Part shown: one piece after another, positions 1 to 8,876 of the stretch
Position numbering within the stretch: position 1 is the stretch's first letter
Layout of the letters: every line of letters begins with the position of its first letter
DNA from: Prevotellaceae bacterium UBA7028
GTDB lineage: Bacteria; Bacteroidota; Bacteroidia; Bacteroidales; Bacteroidaceae
Assembly: GCA_002494215.1 (NCBI GenBank)
Contig: DLBF01000071.1
Span: 1-16,938 of the forward strand
Direction: 5' to 3'
Length of the DNA stretch: 16,938 bases
Notes under the pieces: generated by a model
What the model saw: the letters and a program-made list of their open reading frames with translations, nothing else
The model's database searches: none
Told to the model about the DNA's origin: nothing
Translations under genes and position numbers: made by a program

Positions 1-28
1 CTCTAAACACTCAACTCTAAACACTCAA
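1..28. repeat. 14-nt tandem duplication (7-nt based) just before nadE
   Basis: Two perfect copies of CTCTAAACACTCAA lie head to tail, six bases before the nadE start codon. Each copy is itself two related heptamers (CTCTAAA and CACTCAA), so the period is 7 nt. The array may extend left beyond the window. It is one of several heptamer arrays found between genes here. Confidence 0.8.
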
Positions 29-34
29 CTGAAC

Positions 35-1960
35 ATGAACCACGGTTTTGTAAAAGTAGCATCGGCTATCCCCTCTGTGAGGGTGGCCGATTGCCAGTAT
101 AACGTAGAGCAGATAGAATCGCTCATCGTTCAGGCAGAAGGACATGGTGTGGAAATCATCTGTTTGCCAGAGCTTTCGCTTACGGCATACACGTGTCAGG
201 ACCTTTTTCAGCAGCAACTTCTCTTGGAGGAAGCAGAAATGGCCCTCATCCAACTGATGAATTTCACCCGTAGTTTGGACATCATCAGCATTGTCGGCCT
301 GCCTGTGCCCTACAAGGGCTCGCTGCTCAACTGCGCAGCCGTTATTCAGAAAGGCAAGATTCTGGGTATGATACCCAAGACCTATCTGCCCAACTATAAA
401 GAATTCTACGAGAAACGTTGGTTCACAAGTGGAATTGACATTGCTGCAGGTACGCTTCTTATCTGCGGACAGCAGGTACCCCTGAATCAGTACATTCTCT
501 TCCGTACCCCATCCTGCACCTTTGGTGTTGAGATATGCGAGGATGTATGGGCCCCTATTCCACCCAGCAGCTATATGGCTATGCAGGGAGCAGAAATCAT
601 TTTCAACCTAAGTGCCGACAATGACCTTGTGGGTAAATACGATTATCTGAAGGGCTTACTAGCCCAACAGAGTGCCCGTACCATATCAGGCTACGTCTTC
701 AGCAGCTGTGGGTATGGAGAGAGTACGCAAGATGTGGTCTTCAGCGCCAAAGGACTTATCTACGAAAACGGCAATCTCCTTGCCGAAACACCCCGTCATG
801 AGCTGAGCACTCAACTTTTGGAAACAGAAATTGATGTGGAGCGCATAAGAATGGAACGTAGGATTAACACCACTTTCGCCACCTGTGCATCAAACTCCAG
901 AAAGGATTTGGCAACCATCATTGAGACGGAAAGAACGGAAACCCGCGAGTTCGGTCTGACACGAAAGATAGATGCTCACCCATTTGTTCCAACAGGAAAG
1001 GACCTCGACGAGCGCTGTCAGGAAATATTCAGCATCCAGACCGAGGGGCTTGCCAAACGAATCAGTCACACTGGTGCACAGACCGTTGTGGTTGGTATCA
1101 GTGGAGGTTTGGACAGCACTTTGGCACTGTTGGTGTGCGTGAAGGCTTTCGACCGTTTGGGAATAAGCCGCAGAGGCATCGTGGGCATAACAATGCCTGG
1201 ATTCGGAACTACCGACCGCACCTACACCAATGCTGTCAACCTGATGAATCTGTTAGGTATTACCATTCGCGAGATTAGCATCAAGGATGCCTGTGTCCAG
1301 CACTTCAAGGATTTAGGTCATGATGCAGAAAACCACGATGTCACATACGAGAACAGTCAGGCCCGCGAGCGTACACAAATTCTGATGGATGCAGCCAATC
1401 AGATGAATGGCTTGGTAATCGGAACTGGCGACCTCAGCGAGTTGGCTTTGGGTTGGGCAACCTACAACGGAGACCACATGAGCATGTATGGTGTAAACAC
1501 ATCCGTGCCCAAGACGCTCGTTCGCCATCTGGTTAAATGGGTAGCCGATAGTATCGAGGACGATAGCACCAGAACCGTCCTGCATGATATTGTTGACACT
1601 CCTATCAGTCCCGAGCTCATCCCCGCTGACGAGCAAGGCAATATAACGCAGAAGACGGAAGACCTTGTTGGTCCGTATGAGCTGCACGATTTCTTCTTGT
1701 ACTATACGCTCAGATGGGGATTCAGACCCAAGAAAGTTTACTTCCTGACCAAGGAAGCCTATGGTACAGCCTATACCGACGAGACAATAAAGCATTGGCT
1801 CAAGACATTCTATCGTCGATTCTTTTCGCAACAGTTTAAACGCAGCTGCCTGCCAGACGGACCTAAAGTCGGAAGTTGTTCTCTCTCACCACGCGGTGAC
1901 TGGCGCATGCCAAGCGATGCATCTTCTGCCATGTGGCTAAAAGAATGCGAAAACCTGTAA
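35..1960 (+). CDS. nadE: Glutamine-dependent NAD+ synthetase
   Basis: This cytoplasmic enzyme makes NAD+ from deamido-NAD+ using ATP and ammonia released from glutamine, the last step of NAD biosynthesis. At 641 aa it has the two-domain (glutaminase plus synthetase) form. The N-terminal nitrilase-like amidase shows the expected Glu-Lys-Cys triad: E46 in LPELSLTAY, K115 in IPKTYLPNYKEF and C168 in EICEDVW. The C-terminal ATP-pyrophosphatase domain has the P-loop SGGLDS at residues 356-361, followed by the conserved GTGDLSELALGW stretch. The start at 35 is used because it leads directly into the amidase fold; only 34 bp lie upstream, so the promoter is not visible. The next gene begins 10 bp after the stop, suggesting co-transcription. 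The antisense open frame inside it is a coding shadow. Confidence 0.97.
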   Translation: MNHGFVKVASAIPSVRVADCQYNVEQIESLIVQAEGHGVEIICLPELSLTAYTCQDLFQQQLLLEEAEMALIQLMNFTRSLDIISIVGLPVPYKGSLLNCAAVIQKGKILGMIPKTYLPNYKEFYEKRWFTSGIDIAAGTLLICGQQVPLNQYILFRTPSCTFGVEICEDVWAPIPPSSYMAMQGAEIIFNLSADNDLVGKYDYLKGLLAQQSARTISGYVFSSCGYGESTQDVVFSAKGLIYENGNLLAETPRHELSTQLLETEIDVERIRMERRINTTFATCASNSRKDLATIIETERTETREFGLTRKIDAHPFVPTGKDLDERCQEIFSIQTEGLAKRISHTGAQTVVVGISGGLDSTLALLVCVKAFDRLGISRRGIVGITMPGFGTTDRTYTNAVNLMNLLGITIREISIKDACVQHFKDLGHDAENHDVTYENSQARERTQILMDAANQMNGLVIGTGDLSELALGWATYNGDHMSMYGVNTSVPKTLVRHLVKWVADSIEDDSTRTVLHDIVDTPISPELIPADEQGNITQKTEDLVGPYELHDFFLYYTLRWGFRPKKVYFLTKEAYGTAYTDETIKHWLKTFYRRFFSQQFKRSCLPDGPKVGSCSLSPRGDWRMPSDASSAMWLKECENL

Positions 1961-1970
1961 ATCCAGCATC

Positions 1971-2447
1971 ATGAGTCAAGATTTGGAAGATAGAATACAA
2001 CGTGCCGTGGAGCTTTTCATGAGCGGATATGGTTGTTCGCAAAGTGTAGTGGCTGCCTTTGCAGATCTTTACGGTTTAGACGAGACAATGGCCAAGCGTA
2101 TTGCAGCAGGCTTTGGTGGAGGCGTTGGTCGAATGCGTATGATGTGCGGCACTGTATCCGGACTGGTGATACTGGCAGGTCTGGACTGCGGACAGACGGA
2201 AGGTGACGACCGTGAAGGAAAAGCAGCCTGCTATAAGGTAGTGCAGGAACTTCTCGAAACCTTCAAGCAAAGAAACGGCTCCATCATCTGTGCCGAACTG
2301 TTAGGATTAAATGGTTGTCCCGTTGTGAAAACCACCTATGTACCAGACGAAAGGAACGCAGAATATTACAAAAAACGTCCATGCGCGCAAAAAGTAGAGA
2401 GCGCTGCGCGTATTTTTGCCGAGTATCTGGAGAGGAAACGGACATAG
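1971..2447 (+). CDS. C_GCAxxG_C_C family protein (cysteine-rich, probable redox or metal protein)
   Basis: A 158-aa soluble protein of the C_GCAxxG_C_C family (named for its cysteine pattern), whose biochemical role is not established; a redox or metal-linked function is usually suspected. The family layout is visible: GYGCSQSV with C22, then the glycine-rich GFGGGVGRMRMMCGTVSG with C59, followed by C73, C87, C107, C116 (NGCPV) and C138 (KRPCAQ). The signature here reads CGTVSG rather than a literal GCAxxG, a common variation as far as I recall. There is no signal peptide or membrane segment. It follows nadE by 10 bp and precedes a strong terminator, so it is probably the last gene of the nadE transcript. 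No functional link to NAD synthesis can be read from the sequence. Confidence 0.88.
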   Translation: MSQDLEDRIQRAVELFMSGYGCSQSVVAAFADLYGLDETMAKRIAAGFGGGVGRMRMMCGTVSGLVILAGLDCGQTEGDDREGKAACYKVVQELLETFKQRNGSIICAELLGLNGCPVVKTTYVPDERNAEYYKKRPCAQKVESAARIFAEYLERKRT

Positions 2448-2477
2448 CGGCTTAATAATTGCAAAAATAATATAAGG

Positions 2478-2520
2478 TAGCACACAATTTATGCAAAATA
2501 ATTGTGTGCTATTTTATTTA
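2478..2520 (+). terminator. Rho-independent terminator after the nadE operon
   Basis: A perfect 12-bp stem, TAGCACACAATT (2478-2489) with AATTGTGTGCTA (2500-2511), encloses a 10-nt loop and is followed by the T-rich run TTTTATTTA. It lies 30 bp after the stop of the C_GCAxxG_C_C gene. Its 3' arm overlaps the -33 region of the next promoter. Confidence 0.88.
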
Positions 2521-2532
2521 TTGCTATCTTTG
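2501..2532 (+). promoter_or_regulatory. Bacteroidetes-type promoter of the uronate operon
   Basis: TATCTTTG at 2525-2532 matches the Bacteroidetes -7 box TAnnTTTG exactly. ATTG at 2501-2504, 20 nt upstream, fits the -33 TTTG box in three of four bases. Transcription would start near 2538, leaving a leader of roughly 20 nt before the transporter ATG at 2561. The -33 box lies in the descending arm of the preceding terminator. Confidence 0.72.
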
Positions 2533-2560
2533 CATGCAAATAAGCAAATAAACCTAAAAA

Positions 2561-4012
2561 ATGAACACTAAAACCACGCAAAAGATGACCAACTATAGAT
2601 GGGTCATCTGCACAATGCTCTTTCTGGCTACAACCATAAACTATATGGACCGCCAGGTACTTTCTTTAACTTGGAAGGACTTCATAGCACCCGAATTTCA
2701 TTGGACGGATGCCGATTACGGAAACATAGCAGCCATCTTTGGCCTTGTATATGCCATTGCCAATCTATTCTCTGGCCGTTTTATGGATTGGATTGGCGTT
2801 AGGAGGGGTTATCTATGGGCAATAGCCATTTGGTCTCTTGGAGCTTGTATGCACGCATTGTGTGGTTTGGCAACCATGTGGCACCTGGACATGGGTAGCA
2901 CAAAGGAACTTTTCGAAGCAACAGGCTCTGCTGCAATAGCTGTCAGCACGGTAAGTGCATATTGTTTTATTATATCACGTATTGTATTAGGTATAGGTGA
3001 AAGCGGAAACTTCCCTGCTGCCATCAAGGTGACAGCCGAGTATTTCCCCATGAAAGACCGTGCCTACGCCACCAGCATCTTCAACTCAGGAAGTACCATT
3101 GGTGCATTGGTGGCTCCTGTTAGCATTCCCTTGCTGGCCCGATACTTTAAGGACCTTGGCATTGGTAACGGTTGGGAAATGGCATTTATCATCATAGGTG
3201 CTCTTGGATTCATCTGGCTTGGTTTCTGGATTTTCATATATAAGAAGCCCGAGAGATGCAAGGCTGTCAATGCGGAAGAGCTTGCATACATCCGGCAAGA
3301 CACACAAGCAACATCTCCTGTCGAGGCGGGACAGAAACAGAAGGGAATTCCTTTCCTGAAGATGTTTACCTTCCCACAGACATGGGCCATCTTCCTGGCT
3401 AAACTCATAACGGACGGTGTATGGTGGTTCTTCCTTTTTTGGACACCAGCCTACATCAGCGATGTCTATAACCTGCCATCGCATAATCCTGTGGCCATGA
3501 TGCTTATCTTTGTGCTTTATGCCATCACCATGCTTTCTATTTTGGGTGGTAAACTCCCCACCATTATCGTCAATCGCACTGGGCAGAATGCCTATGATGC
3601 ACGACTGAAGGCGATGTTGGTGTTTGCCATCTTCCCCCTTTTCACCCTCTTTGCACAACCCTTGGGAGCATATAGCTACTGGTTCCCCATTATACTCATT
3701 GGTATTGCAGGAGCAGCCCATCAGGCTTGGTCGGCCAACCTCTTTTCTGTGGCCAGCGACTTGTTCCCCAAGAGAGCCATTGGCACTATGACGGGAATCA
3801 ACGGATTGGCAGGAGGTATCAGTTCGTATGCCATCAATAAGTTCTCTGGTAATCTGTTCCACTATGCAGCACAGACCAATATGTCTTTCCTTGGCTTCGA
3901 AGGCAAACCTGCAGGCTACTTTATCATCTTCTGCTACTGTGCCCTTGCCTATATGGTTGGATGGTGCTGTCTGAAGGTGCTGGTTCCCAGATTTAAACCT
4001 GTTCAACAATAA
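2561..4012 (+). CDS. exuT: ExuT-like hexuronate MFS transporter
   Basis: A 483-aa inner-membrane symporter of the major facilitator superfamily, anion:cation symporter branch, that most likely imports glucuronate and/or galacturonate. Family marks include NYMDRQ at the end of the first membrane segment (27-32), the motif-A loop GRFMDWIGVRRG (72-83), and the R...GxGE region followed by GNFPAAIK (140-156). Hydrophobic segments alternate along the protein as expected for about 12 helices. A 25-30-residue insertion around 109-135 lengthens the loop before the fourth helix, which helps explain why it is longer than E. coli ExuT. It opens a run of same-strand genes encoding an SDR, UxuA and UxaC with short spacers, so the substrate is inferred from context. 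Exact substrate (glucuronate, galacturonate or an oligomer) cannot be read from the sequence. Confidence 0.87.
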   Translation: MNTKTTQKMTNYRWVICTMLFLATTINYMDRQVLSLTWKDFIAPEFHWTDADYGNIAAIFGLVYAIANLFSGRFMDWIGVRRGYLWAIAIWSLGACMHALCGLATMWHLDMGSTKELFEATGSAAIAVSTVSAYCFIISRIVLGIGESGNFPAAIKVTAEYFPMKDRAYATSIFNSGSTIGALVAPVSIPLLARYFKDLGIGNGWEMAFIIIGALGFIWLGFWIFIYKKPERCKAVNAEELAYIRQDTQATSPVEAGQKQKGIPFLKMFTFPQTWAIFLAKLITDGVWWFFLFWTPAYISDVYNLPSHNPVAMMLIFVLYAITMLSILGGKLPTIIVNRTGQNAYDARLKAMLVFAIFPLFTLFAQPLGAYSYWFPIILIGIAGAAHQAWSANLFSVASDLFPKRAIGTMTGINGLAGGISSYAINKFSGNLFHYAAQTNMSFLGFEGKPAGYFIIFCYCALAYMVGWCCLKVLVPRFKPVQQ

Positions 4013-4048
4013 GAGACAAAATAACAATAACAAAAATATATTAACACG

Positions 4049-4858
4049 ATGAAAAATTTATTTGACATTAAAGGAAAGGTAGTCGTACTGACTGGCGGCT
4101 GCGGTATTCTGGGTAGAAACATTGCCCACTATTTGGTAGAACAAGGTGCAAAGGTTGTCGTTCTGGACCGTATAGAAGACCAAGGCAAGGAATTGGAAGC
4201 TGAGCTGAACAAGAAGGGCGAGGCTCTCTTCCTGGTGACCGACGTACTGAAGAAAGAGGTTCTGGAGCAGAATCGCGACGATATTGTGGCTCGCTTCGGC
4301 ACTATAGATGTTCTGCTGAATGCTGCCGGTGGTAATATGGCTGGTGCTACAATTGCTCCAGACAAGACCTTCCTCGACCTCGACCTTGATGCCTTCAAAA
4401 AAGTTGTCGAGCTGAACCTTTTCGGAACCGTAATCCCCACACAGGTGTTTGTACCTGTTATGGCAAAGAACGAAAAAGGTGCCATTGTTAACTTTTGCTC
4501 AGAGAGTGCCCTGCGTCCTCTGACACGTGTTGTAGGATACGGAGCAGCAAAGGCAGCCATTGGCAACTACACTAAGTACATGGCTACAGAGTTGGCTTCG
4601 AAGTTCAGTCCCAGTCTGCGTGTTAACGCCATCGTGCCTGGCTTCTTGCTGACAAACCAGAACCGTGCCCTGTTGACCAACGAGGACGGCTCGCTGACAG
4701 ACCGTGCCAAGACAATCATCGCTCACACTCCTGCAGGTCGTTTTGCAGAGCCCGACGAGCTTTTCGGCACAATACATTATTTAATTAGCGACGCCAGCAG
4801 CTTCGTAACAGGAGTCCTCTCCGTTGTCGATGGCGGCTTCGATGCGTTCTCTATCTAA
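4049..4858 (+). CDS. SDR-family oxidoreductase, probable D-mannonate oxidoreductase (fructuronate reductase)
   Basis: A 269-aa classical short-chain dehydrogenase. The Rossmann nucleotide motif TGGCGILG is at 15-22, the acidic residue closing the second strand is D40 (favouring NAD(H) over NADP(H)), NAAG is at 91-94, and the catalytic set is N123, S151, Y164 and K168 (YGAAK). The C-terminal half has the usual RVNAIVPGF stretch. It sits 36 bp after the transporter and 28 bp before uxuA, in the slot where an enzyme interconverting D-fructuronate and D-mannonate is needed. Classical UxuB belongs to a different, larger dehydrogenase family that is absent here, so this SDR is inferred to fill the step, as in similar Bacteroidales loci. 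A KduD-like or gluconate-type dehydrogenase activity is the main alternative. Confidence 0.85.
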   Translation: MKNLFDIKGKVVVLTGGCGILGRNIAHYLVEQGAKVVVLDRIEDQGKELEAELNKKGEALFLVTDVLKKEVLEQNRDDIVARFGTIDVLLNAAGGNMAGATIAPDKTFLDLDLDAFKKVVELNLFGTVIPTQVFVPVMAKNEKGAIVNFCSESALRPLTRVVGYGAAKAAIGNYTKYMATELASKFSPSLRVNAIVPGFLLTNQNRALLTNEDGSLTDRAKTIIAHTPAGRFAEPDELFGTIHYLISDASSFVTGVLSVVDGGFDAFSI

Positions 4859-4886
4859 CACTAACAACATCAAATAGATTCATATT

Positions 4887-6059
4887 ATGTATCTCTGCGA
4901 ACAAAGTTTTCGTTGGTATGGACCCAACGACCCTGTCAGCCTTCAGGACATCCGTCAGGCTGGAGCCACAGGCGTAGTAACGGCATTACATCATATCCCT
5001 AATGGCGAAGTATGGACCAAGGAGGAAATCCTCAAGCGCAAGAAGATTGTCGAGGATGCCGGACTTCGCTGGTCGGCTGTCGAGAGTGTGCCCGTACACG
5101 AGCATATCAAGACACAGACAGGCAATTACCAACTTTACATAGACAATTACAAACAAAGTCTCATCAATCTGGGCGAATGCGGCGTTGATGTTGTTACCTA
5201 TAACTTCATGCCCGTTCTCGACTGGACTCGTACCAATCTGGCTTACGAGATGCCCGATGGCAGTCGTGCCTTGCGTTTCGAGCGTGCTGCCTTCGTAGCC
5301 TTCGACCTCTTTATCCTGCACCGTCCAGGAGCAGAGAAAGAATATTCTGCCGAGGAAATCGCAAAGGCAAAGGCTCGTTACGAGAAGATGGACGATGCCG
5401 AGAAGGAACTCATTACACGCAATATGATTGCTGGTCTGCCTGGCTCTGAGGAAAGCTTCACACTGGAGCAGTTCCAGAAAGAGTTAGACCGCTACAAGGA
5501 TATCACTCCCGAGAAGCTGCGTGCTAACCTCATCTACTTCCTGAAGGAGGTTTGCCCAGCAGCCGAAAAGGCTGGCGTCAAGTTGGTTATCCATCCCGAT
5601 GACCCACCAATGTCTATTCTCGGACTTCCCCGCATCCTTAGTACAGCCGAGGACTTCCAGGCCCTCATCGATGCTGTTCCCAGCCCTGCCAATGGCCTTT
5701 GCCTCTGCACAGGTTCGTTTGGTGTAAGTGCACAGAACGACCTCCCCGCTATGATGCGTCGTTTCTGGGACCGTATCGACTTCGTTCACCTTCGCAGCAC
5801 CCAGCGCGATGCCGAGGGTAACTTCCACGAGGCTAACCACCTTGAAGGCGATGTTCCTATGTACGAGGTCATGAAGGCCTTCCTCGAGATTCAGCAGAAG
5901 CGCCAGAAGAGCATTGTTATGCGTCCTGATCATGGACATCAGATGTGCGATGACCTGAAGAAGAAGACCAACCCCGGTTATAGCTGTATCGGTCGTCTGC
6001 GTGGTCTGGCAGAATTGCGCGGACTGGAGCTTGGTATTGCCAAAAGTCTGAACCTTTAA
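4887..6059 (+). CDS. uxuA: Mannonate dehydratase
   Basis: UxuA removes water from D-mannonate to give 2-keto-3-deoxy-D-gluconate in the cytoplasm. The 390-aa length fits the family (about 390-395 aa). Signature stretches are visible: VIHPDDPP (residues 234-241), CLCTGSFG with C274, [10 protein letters not shown] with H301, and MRPDHGHQM with D348, which together supply the His/Cys/Asp ligands of the catalytic divalent metal (Mn2+ or Fe2+) in this TIM-barrel family. It lies 28 bp after the SDR gene and 12 bp before uxaC, consistent with one polycistronic message. No truncation or unusual composition was seen. The antisense frames within it are shadows. Confidence 0.97.
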   Translation: MYLCEQSFRWYGPNDPVSLQDIRQAGATGVVTALHHIPNGEVWTKEEILKRKKIVEDAGLRWSAVESVPVHEHIKTQTGNYQLYIDNYKQSLINLGECGVDVVTYNFMPVLDWTRTNLAYEMPDGSRALRFERAAFVAFDLFILHRPGAEKEYSAEEIAKAKARYEKMDDAEKELITRNMIAGLPGSEESFTLEQFQKELDRYKDITPEKLRANLIYFLKEVCPAAEKAGVKLVIHPDDPPMSILGLPRILSTAEDFQALIDAVPSPANGLCLCTGSFGVSAQNDLPAMMRRFWDRIDFVHLRSTQRDAEGNFHEANHLEGDVPMYEVMKAFLEIQQKRQKSIVMRPDHGHQMCDDLKKKTNPGYSCIGRLRGLAELRGLELGIAKSLNL

Positions 6060-6071
6060 GCCCTTATTCGT

Positions 6072-7481
6072 ATGGAATCGTTCATGGACAAAGACTTCCT
6101 GCTGCAGACCGAGACAGCCCAGCAACTGTTTCACCAGCAGGCCGAGCATCTTCCCATCATTGATTACCACTGCCATCTGAATCCCAAGGAGGTGGCAGAG
6201 GACCATCGTTTCAGCTCCATTACTGAGCTATGGTTGGGTGGCGACCATTACAAGTGGCGTGCCATGCGCACCAATGGTGTCGAGGAAAAGTATATCACAG
6301 GTAATGCCTCCGATTGGGAGAAGTTCCAGAAGTGGGCCGAGACCATGCCCTACTGCATGCGCAACCCGCTCTACCACTGGACTCACCTCGAACTCCGTAC
6401 TGCCTTTGGTATCAATAAGTTGCTGAATGCCAATACGGCACGCGAGATTTTCGAGGAGTGCAACGAGAAGCTGAAGCAACCCGAATTCTCTGCTCGCGGT
6501 CTGATGAAGCGCTACAACGTTGAGGTTGCCTGCACTACCGACGACCCTGCCGATACGCTCGAGTATCATCAAGCCTACGCCGCCAAAACCAATGTTCAAT
6601 GTTGTAAGGTACTTCCCACTTGGCGTCCAGACAAGGCAATGGCCATCGAGAACCCCGAAACTTATAAGGCGTACATCGAGAAGTTGGGCGAGACGGCAGG
6701 ACGTAACATCTCCAGCTATAACGAGTTGATAGATGTCTTGCAACAACGGCATGATTTCTTCGATTCTCTGGGTTGTCGTCTTTCGGATCATGGACTGAGC
6801 GAGTTCTATGCCGAGGATTATGCCGAATCCGAGGTTAAACAGATATTCCAGAAGGTGATGGAGGGCAAGCAGCCTACTGCCGACGAGGTTAACAAGTTCC
6901 GCTCTGCCCTACTCCTCGAGTTTGCCCGTCAGGATGCCAAGGCTGGTTGGACACAGCAGTTCCACTATGGACCTATGCGAAACAATAACACGCGCATGTT
7001 CAAGCAGTTAGGACCTGATGCTGGATTTGATAGTATAGGTACATGGAATACCAGCGAGAGCCTTTCCCGATTCCTCGATAAGCTGGACAGCGAAGGCAAT
7101 CTGGCAAAGACCATCCTATATTGCATCAACCCCTCAGACAATGAGATGCTGGCCACAATGATAGGCAACTTCCAGGAAGGTCCCACGCCCGGCAAGATTC
7201 AGTTCGGAAGCGGATGGTGGTTCAACGATCAGCTCGATGGTATGGAGCGTCAGATGAATGCGCTTAGTGTCCTTGGACTCCTGAGTCGCTTCGTTGGTAT
7301 GCTCACAGACAGTCGTTCGTTCCTATCCTATCCCCGCCACGAGTATTTCCGCCGTCAACTCTGCAACATGATAGGTCAGGATGTCGAGGACGGGAAGCTG
7401 CCTGCCGAGGAAATGCCGTTCATTGAACAGATGGTTCGAGACATATCATATTATAATGCAAAACGATATTTCAACTTCTAA
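6072..7481 (+). CDS. uxaC: Glucuronate (uronate) isomerase
   Basis: UxaC isomerises D-glucuronate to D-fructuronate (and galacturonate to tagaturonate), the entry step of the pathway encoded here. The protein is 469 aa, normal for this member of the amidohydrolase superfamily. The N-terminal metal motif DYHCHLNP places H33 and H35, and the GSGWWFNDQLDGMERQ and SYPRHEYFRR stretches typical of the C-terminal half are present. The start at 6072 (MESFMDKDFLL) is preferred over the next Met at codon 5 because homologues begin in the same way. Only 12 bp separate it from uxuA. Its last 26 bases overlap the proposed start of tldD, pointing to translational coupling. Confidence 0.97.
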   Translation: MESFMDKDFLLQTETAQQLFHQQAEHLPIIDYHCHLNPKEVAEDHRFSSITELWLGGDHYKWRAMRTNGVEEKYITGNASDWEKFQKWAETMPYCMRNPLYHWTHLELRTAFGINKLLNANTAREIFEECNEKLKQPEFSARGLMKRYNVEVACTTDDPADTLEYHQAYAAKTNVQCCKVLPTWRPDKAMAIENPETYKAYIEKLGETAGRNISSYNELIDVLQQRHDFFDSLGCRLSDHGLSEFYAEDYAESEVKQIFQKVMEGKQPTADEVNKFRSALLLEFARQDAKAGWTQQFHYGPMRNNNTRMFKQLGPDAGFDSIGTWNTSESLSRFLDKLDSEGNLAKTILYCINPSDNEMLATMIGNFQEGPTPGKIQFGSGWWFNDQLDGMERQMNALSVLGLLSRFVGMLTDSRSFLSYPRHEYFRRQLCNMIGQDVEDGKLPAEEMPFIEQMVRDISYYNAKRYFNF

Positions 7482-8859
7482 GACAGAACATTTTTCTTTA
7501 ACAGAAAAGGAACTTCATAGCATACTCTCCACAGCTCTCAGCAGAGGTGGAGAGTATGCTGATATTTATCTGGAGGACACCCGAATCAGCAGTCTTGAGC
7601 TGCAGGACGGGACTGTCAGTCAGGCGCAACAGGTGATGCTCTACGGAGCAGGCATAAGGGTTGTGCAGGGTACACAGACGGGCTACGCCTATACCATGGA
7701 CCTCAGTCCCGAGGCTATGCACCAGGCTGCACGCTTTGCTGGCAGTATTCCCTGCAGTGGTACACCCGCAGAGATACCCGCTCTCAAACCCACCCCTCTC
7801 CTGACGCAGGATGTTCCCATGCTGGAGCCCAATGCCTCCAAGAGTATTCTGCTCACTATCAACAAGCGTGCACACGAAATCAGTCCTCTCGTTGTGCGTG
7901 TCAAAGCTAACGTAGCCCAACGCATGCAGAACATCCAGTTCGTCTGCAGCGATGGCACGGGCTTCTCCGACCATCGCCCCCGAACCACCCTTTTCATCTC
8001 TGTTGTTGTACAAAGGGATGGTAAAACACAGATGGGATTTGGCAGTCGTATGTACCAGCGTGGAGCAGAATTTATCACACCCGAGTTAATCGAAGAACTA
8101 CTTCAGGAAACCATCCTGCAGGCTCTTTTCCTTTTTGATGCCAAGCAGATAGAAGGTGGCGAGATGCCCGTTGTCCTGGCAGCAGGAAGTAGCGGCATAC
8201 TAATGCACGAAGCCATAGGCCATGCCTTCGAGGCAGATTTCATCCGCACTGGCGAGAGCATCTTCACAGGCCGTTTGGGACAGCGTATCTGCGATGCGGG
8301 CATCACCATTGTAGATGATGGAACCCAGCCCTACGATGCAGGTCTGCTCCGTTACGACGACGAGGGTATCCCCGGTCAGCGTACCGTCTTAGTTGACAAG
8401 GGAATCCTCAACAGCTACCTGCACGACCGTATCAGTGCCCGTCACTTTGGTGTACAGAGCACAGGCAACGGTCGCCGCGAGAGTTTCCGCCACATGCCCC
8501 TGCCACGCATGCGTAGTACATATATGTGTGCAGGAGATGCAACAGAAGAGGATATCATACGCAGCGTAAAGCGCGGTATCTATGCCCAGAACTTCACCAA
8601 CGGGCAGGTTCAGATAGGGGCTGGCGACTTCACTTTCTTTATGAAGAAAGGATGGCTCATCGAGGATGGACATCTTACTACCCCACTTCGCGACATGAAC
8701 ATCATCGGCAACGGACCTCAAGCCCTCCAGCATATCAGTATGGTGGGTAACAACCTAAGGATAGACCACAGTGCCGGCATGTGCGGCAAGGGTGGTCAGC
8801 GCGTAGGAGTCAGCCAAGGCCTCCCCACAGTTTTGGTGGACAAACTAGTCGTGGGATAA
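7456..8859 (+). CDS. tldD: Metalloprotease TldD
   Basis: TldD is the catalytic partner of the TldD/TldE (PmbA) heterodimeric zinc protease, known in E. coli for trimming peptides such as the microcin B17 precursor and degrading the CcdA antitoxin. The proposed 467-aa form begins at the ATG at 7456 (MQNDISTSKTEHF). An upstream in-frame ATG at 7381 would add 25 residues, but that DNA already encodes the uxaC C-terminus and the added residues do not look TldD-like. Zinc-site residues are visible: HEAIGH gives H251, E252 and H256, and GMCGKGGQ supplies C443. The N-terminal segment (ILSTALSRGGEYADIYLEDTRISSLELQDG) and central GNGRRESF stretch fit the family. The 26-bp overlap with uxaC ties tldD to the uronate transcript, an unusual neighbourhood with no clear functional link. 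Confidence 0.94.
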   Translation: MQNDISTSKTEHFSLTEKELHSILSTALSRGGEYADIYLEDTRISSLELQDGTVSQAQQVMLYGAGIRVVQGTQTGYAYTMDLSPEAMHQAARFAGSIPCSGTPAEIPALKPTPLLTQDVPMLEPNASKSILLTINKRAHEISPLVVRVKANVAQRMQNIQFVCSDGTGFSDHRPRTTLFISVVVQRDGKTQMGFGSRMYQRGAEFITPELIEELLQETILQALFLFDAKQIEGGEMPVVLAAGSSGILMHEAIGHAFEADFIRTGESIFTGRLGQRICDAGITIVDDGTQPYDAGLLRYDDEGIPGQRTVLVDKGILNSYLHDRISARHFGVQSTGNGRRESFRHMPLPRMRSTYMCAGDATEEDIIRSVKRGIYAQNFTNGQVQIGAGDFTFFMKKGWLIEDGHLTTPLRDMNIIGNGPQALQHISMVGNNLRIDHSAGMCGKGGQRVGVSQGLPTVLVDKLVVG

Positions 8860-8876
8860 GGCCCCTCTCCCTAACC

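Noticed and set aside
1313..1831. 172-aa open frame antisense to nadE
   Set aside because: It lies wholly opposite a well-supported synthetase domain and shows no domain, promoter or operon context.
3086..4033. 315-aa open frame antisense to the transporter gene
   Set aside because: Long but opposite a clear MFS gene, with Cys/His/Lys-rich sequence typical of antisense translation of membrane-protein codons.
5484..6206. 240-aa open frame antisense to uxuA and uxaC
   Set aside because: It spans the junction of two certain genes on the other strand and has no recognisable features.
7381..7455. Upstream 25-codon extension of tldD
   Set aside because: This DNA already encodes the conserved end of uxaC, and the added residues do not resemble a TldD N-terminus.
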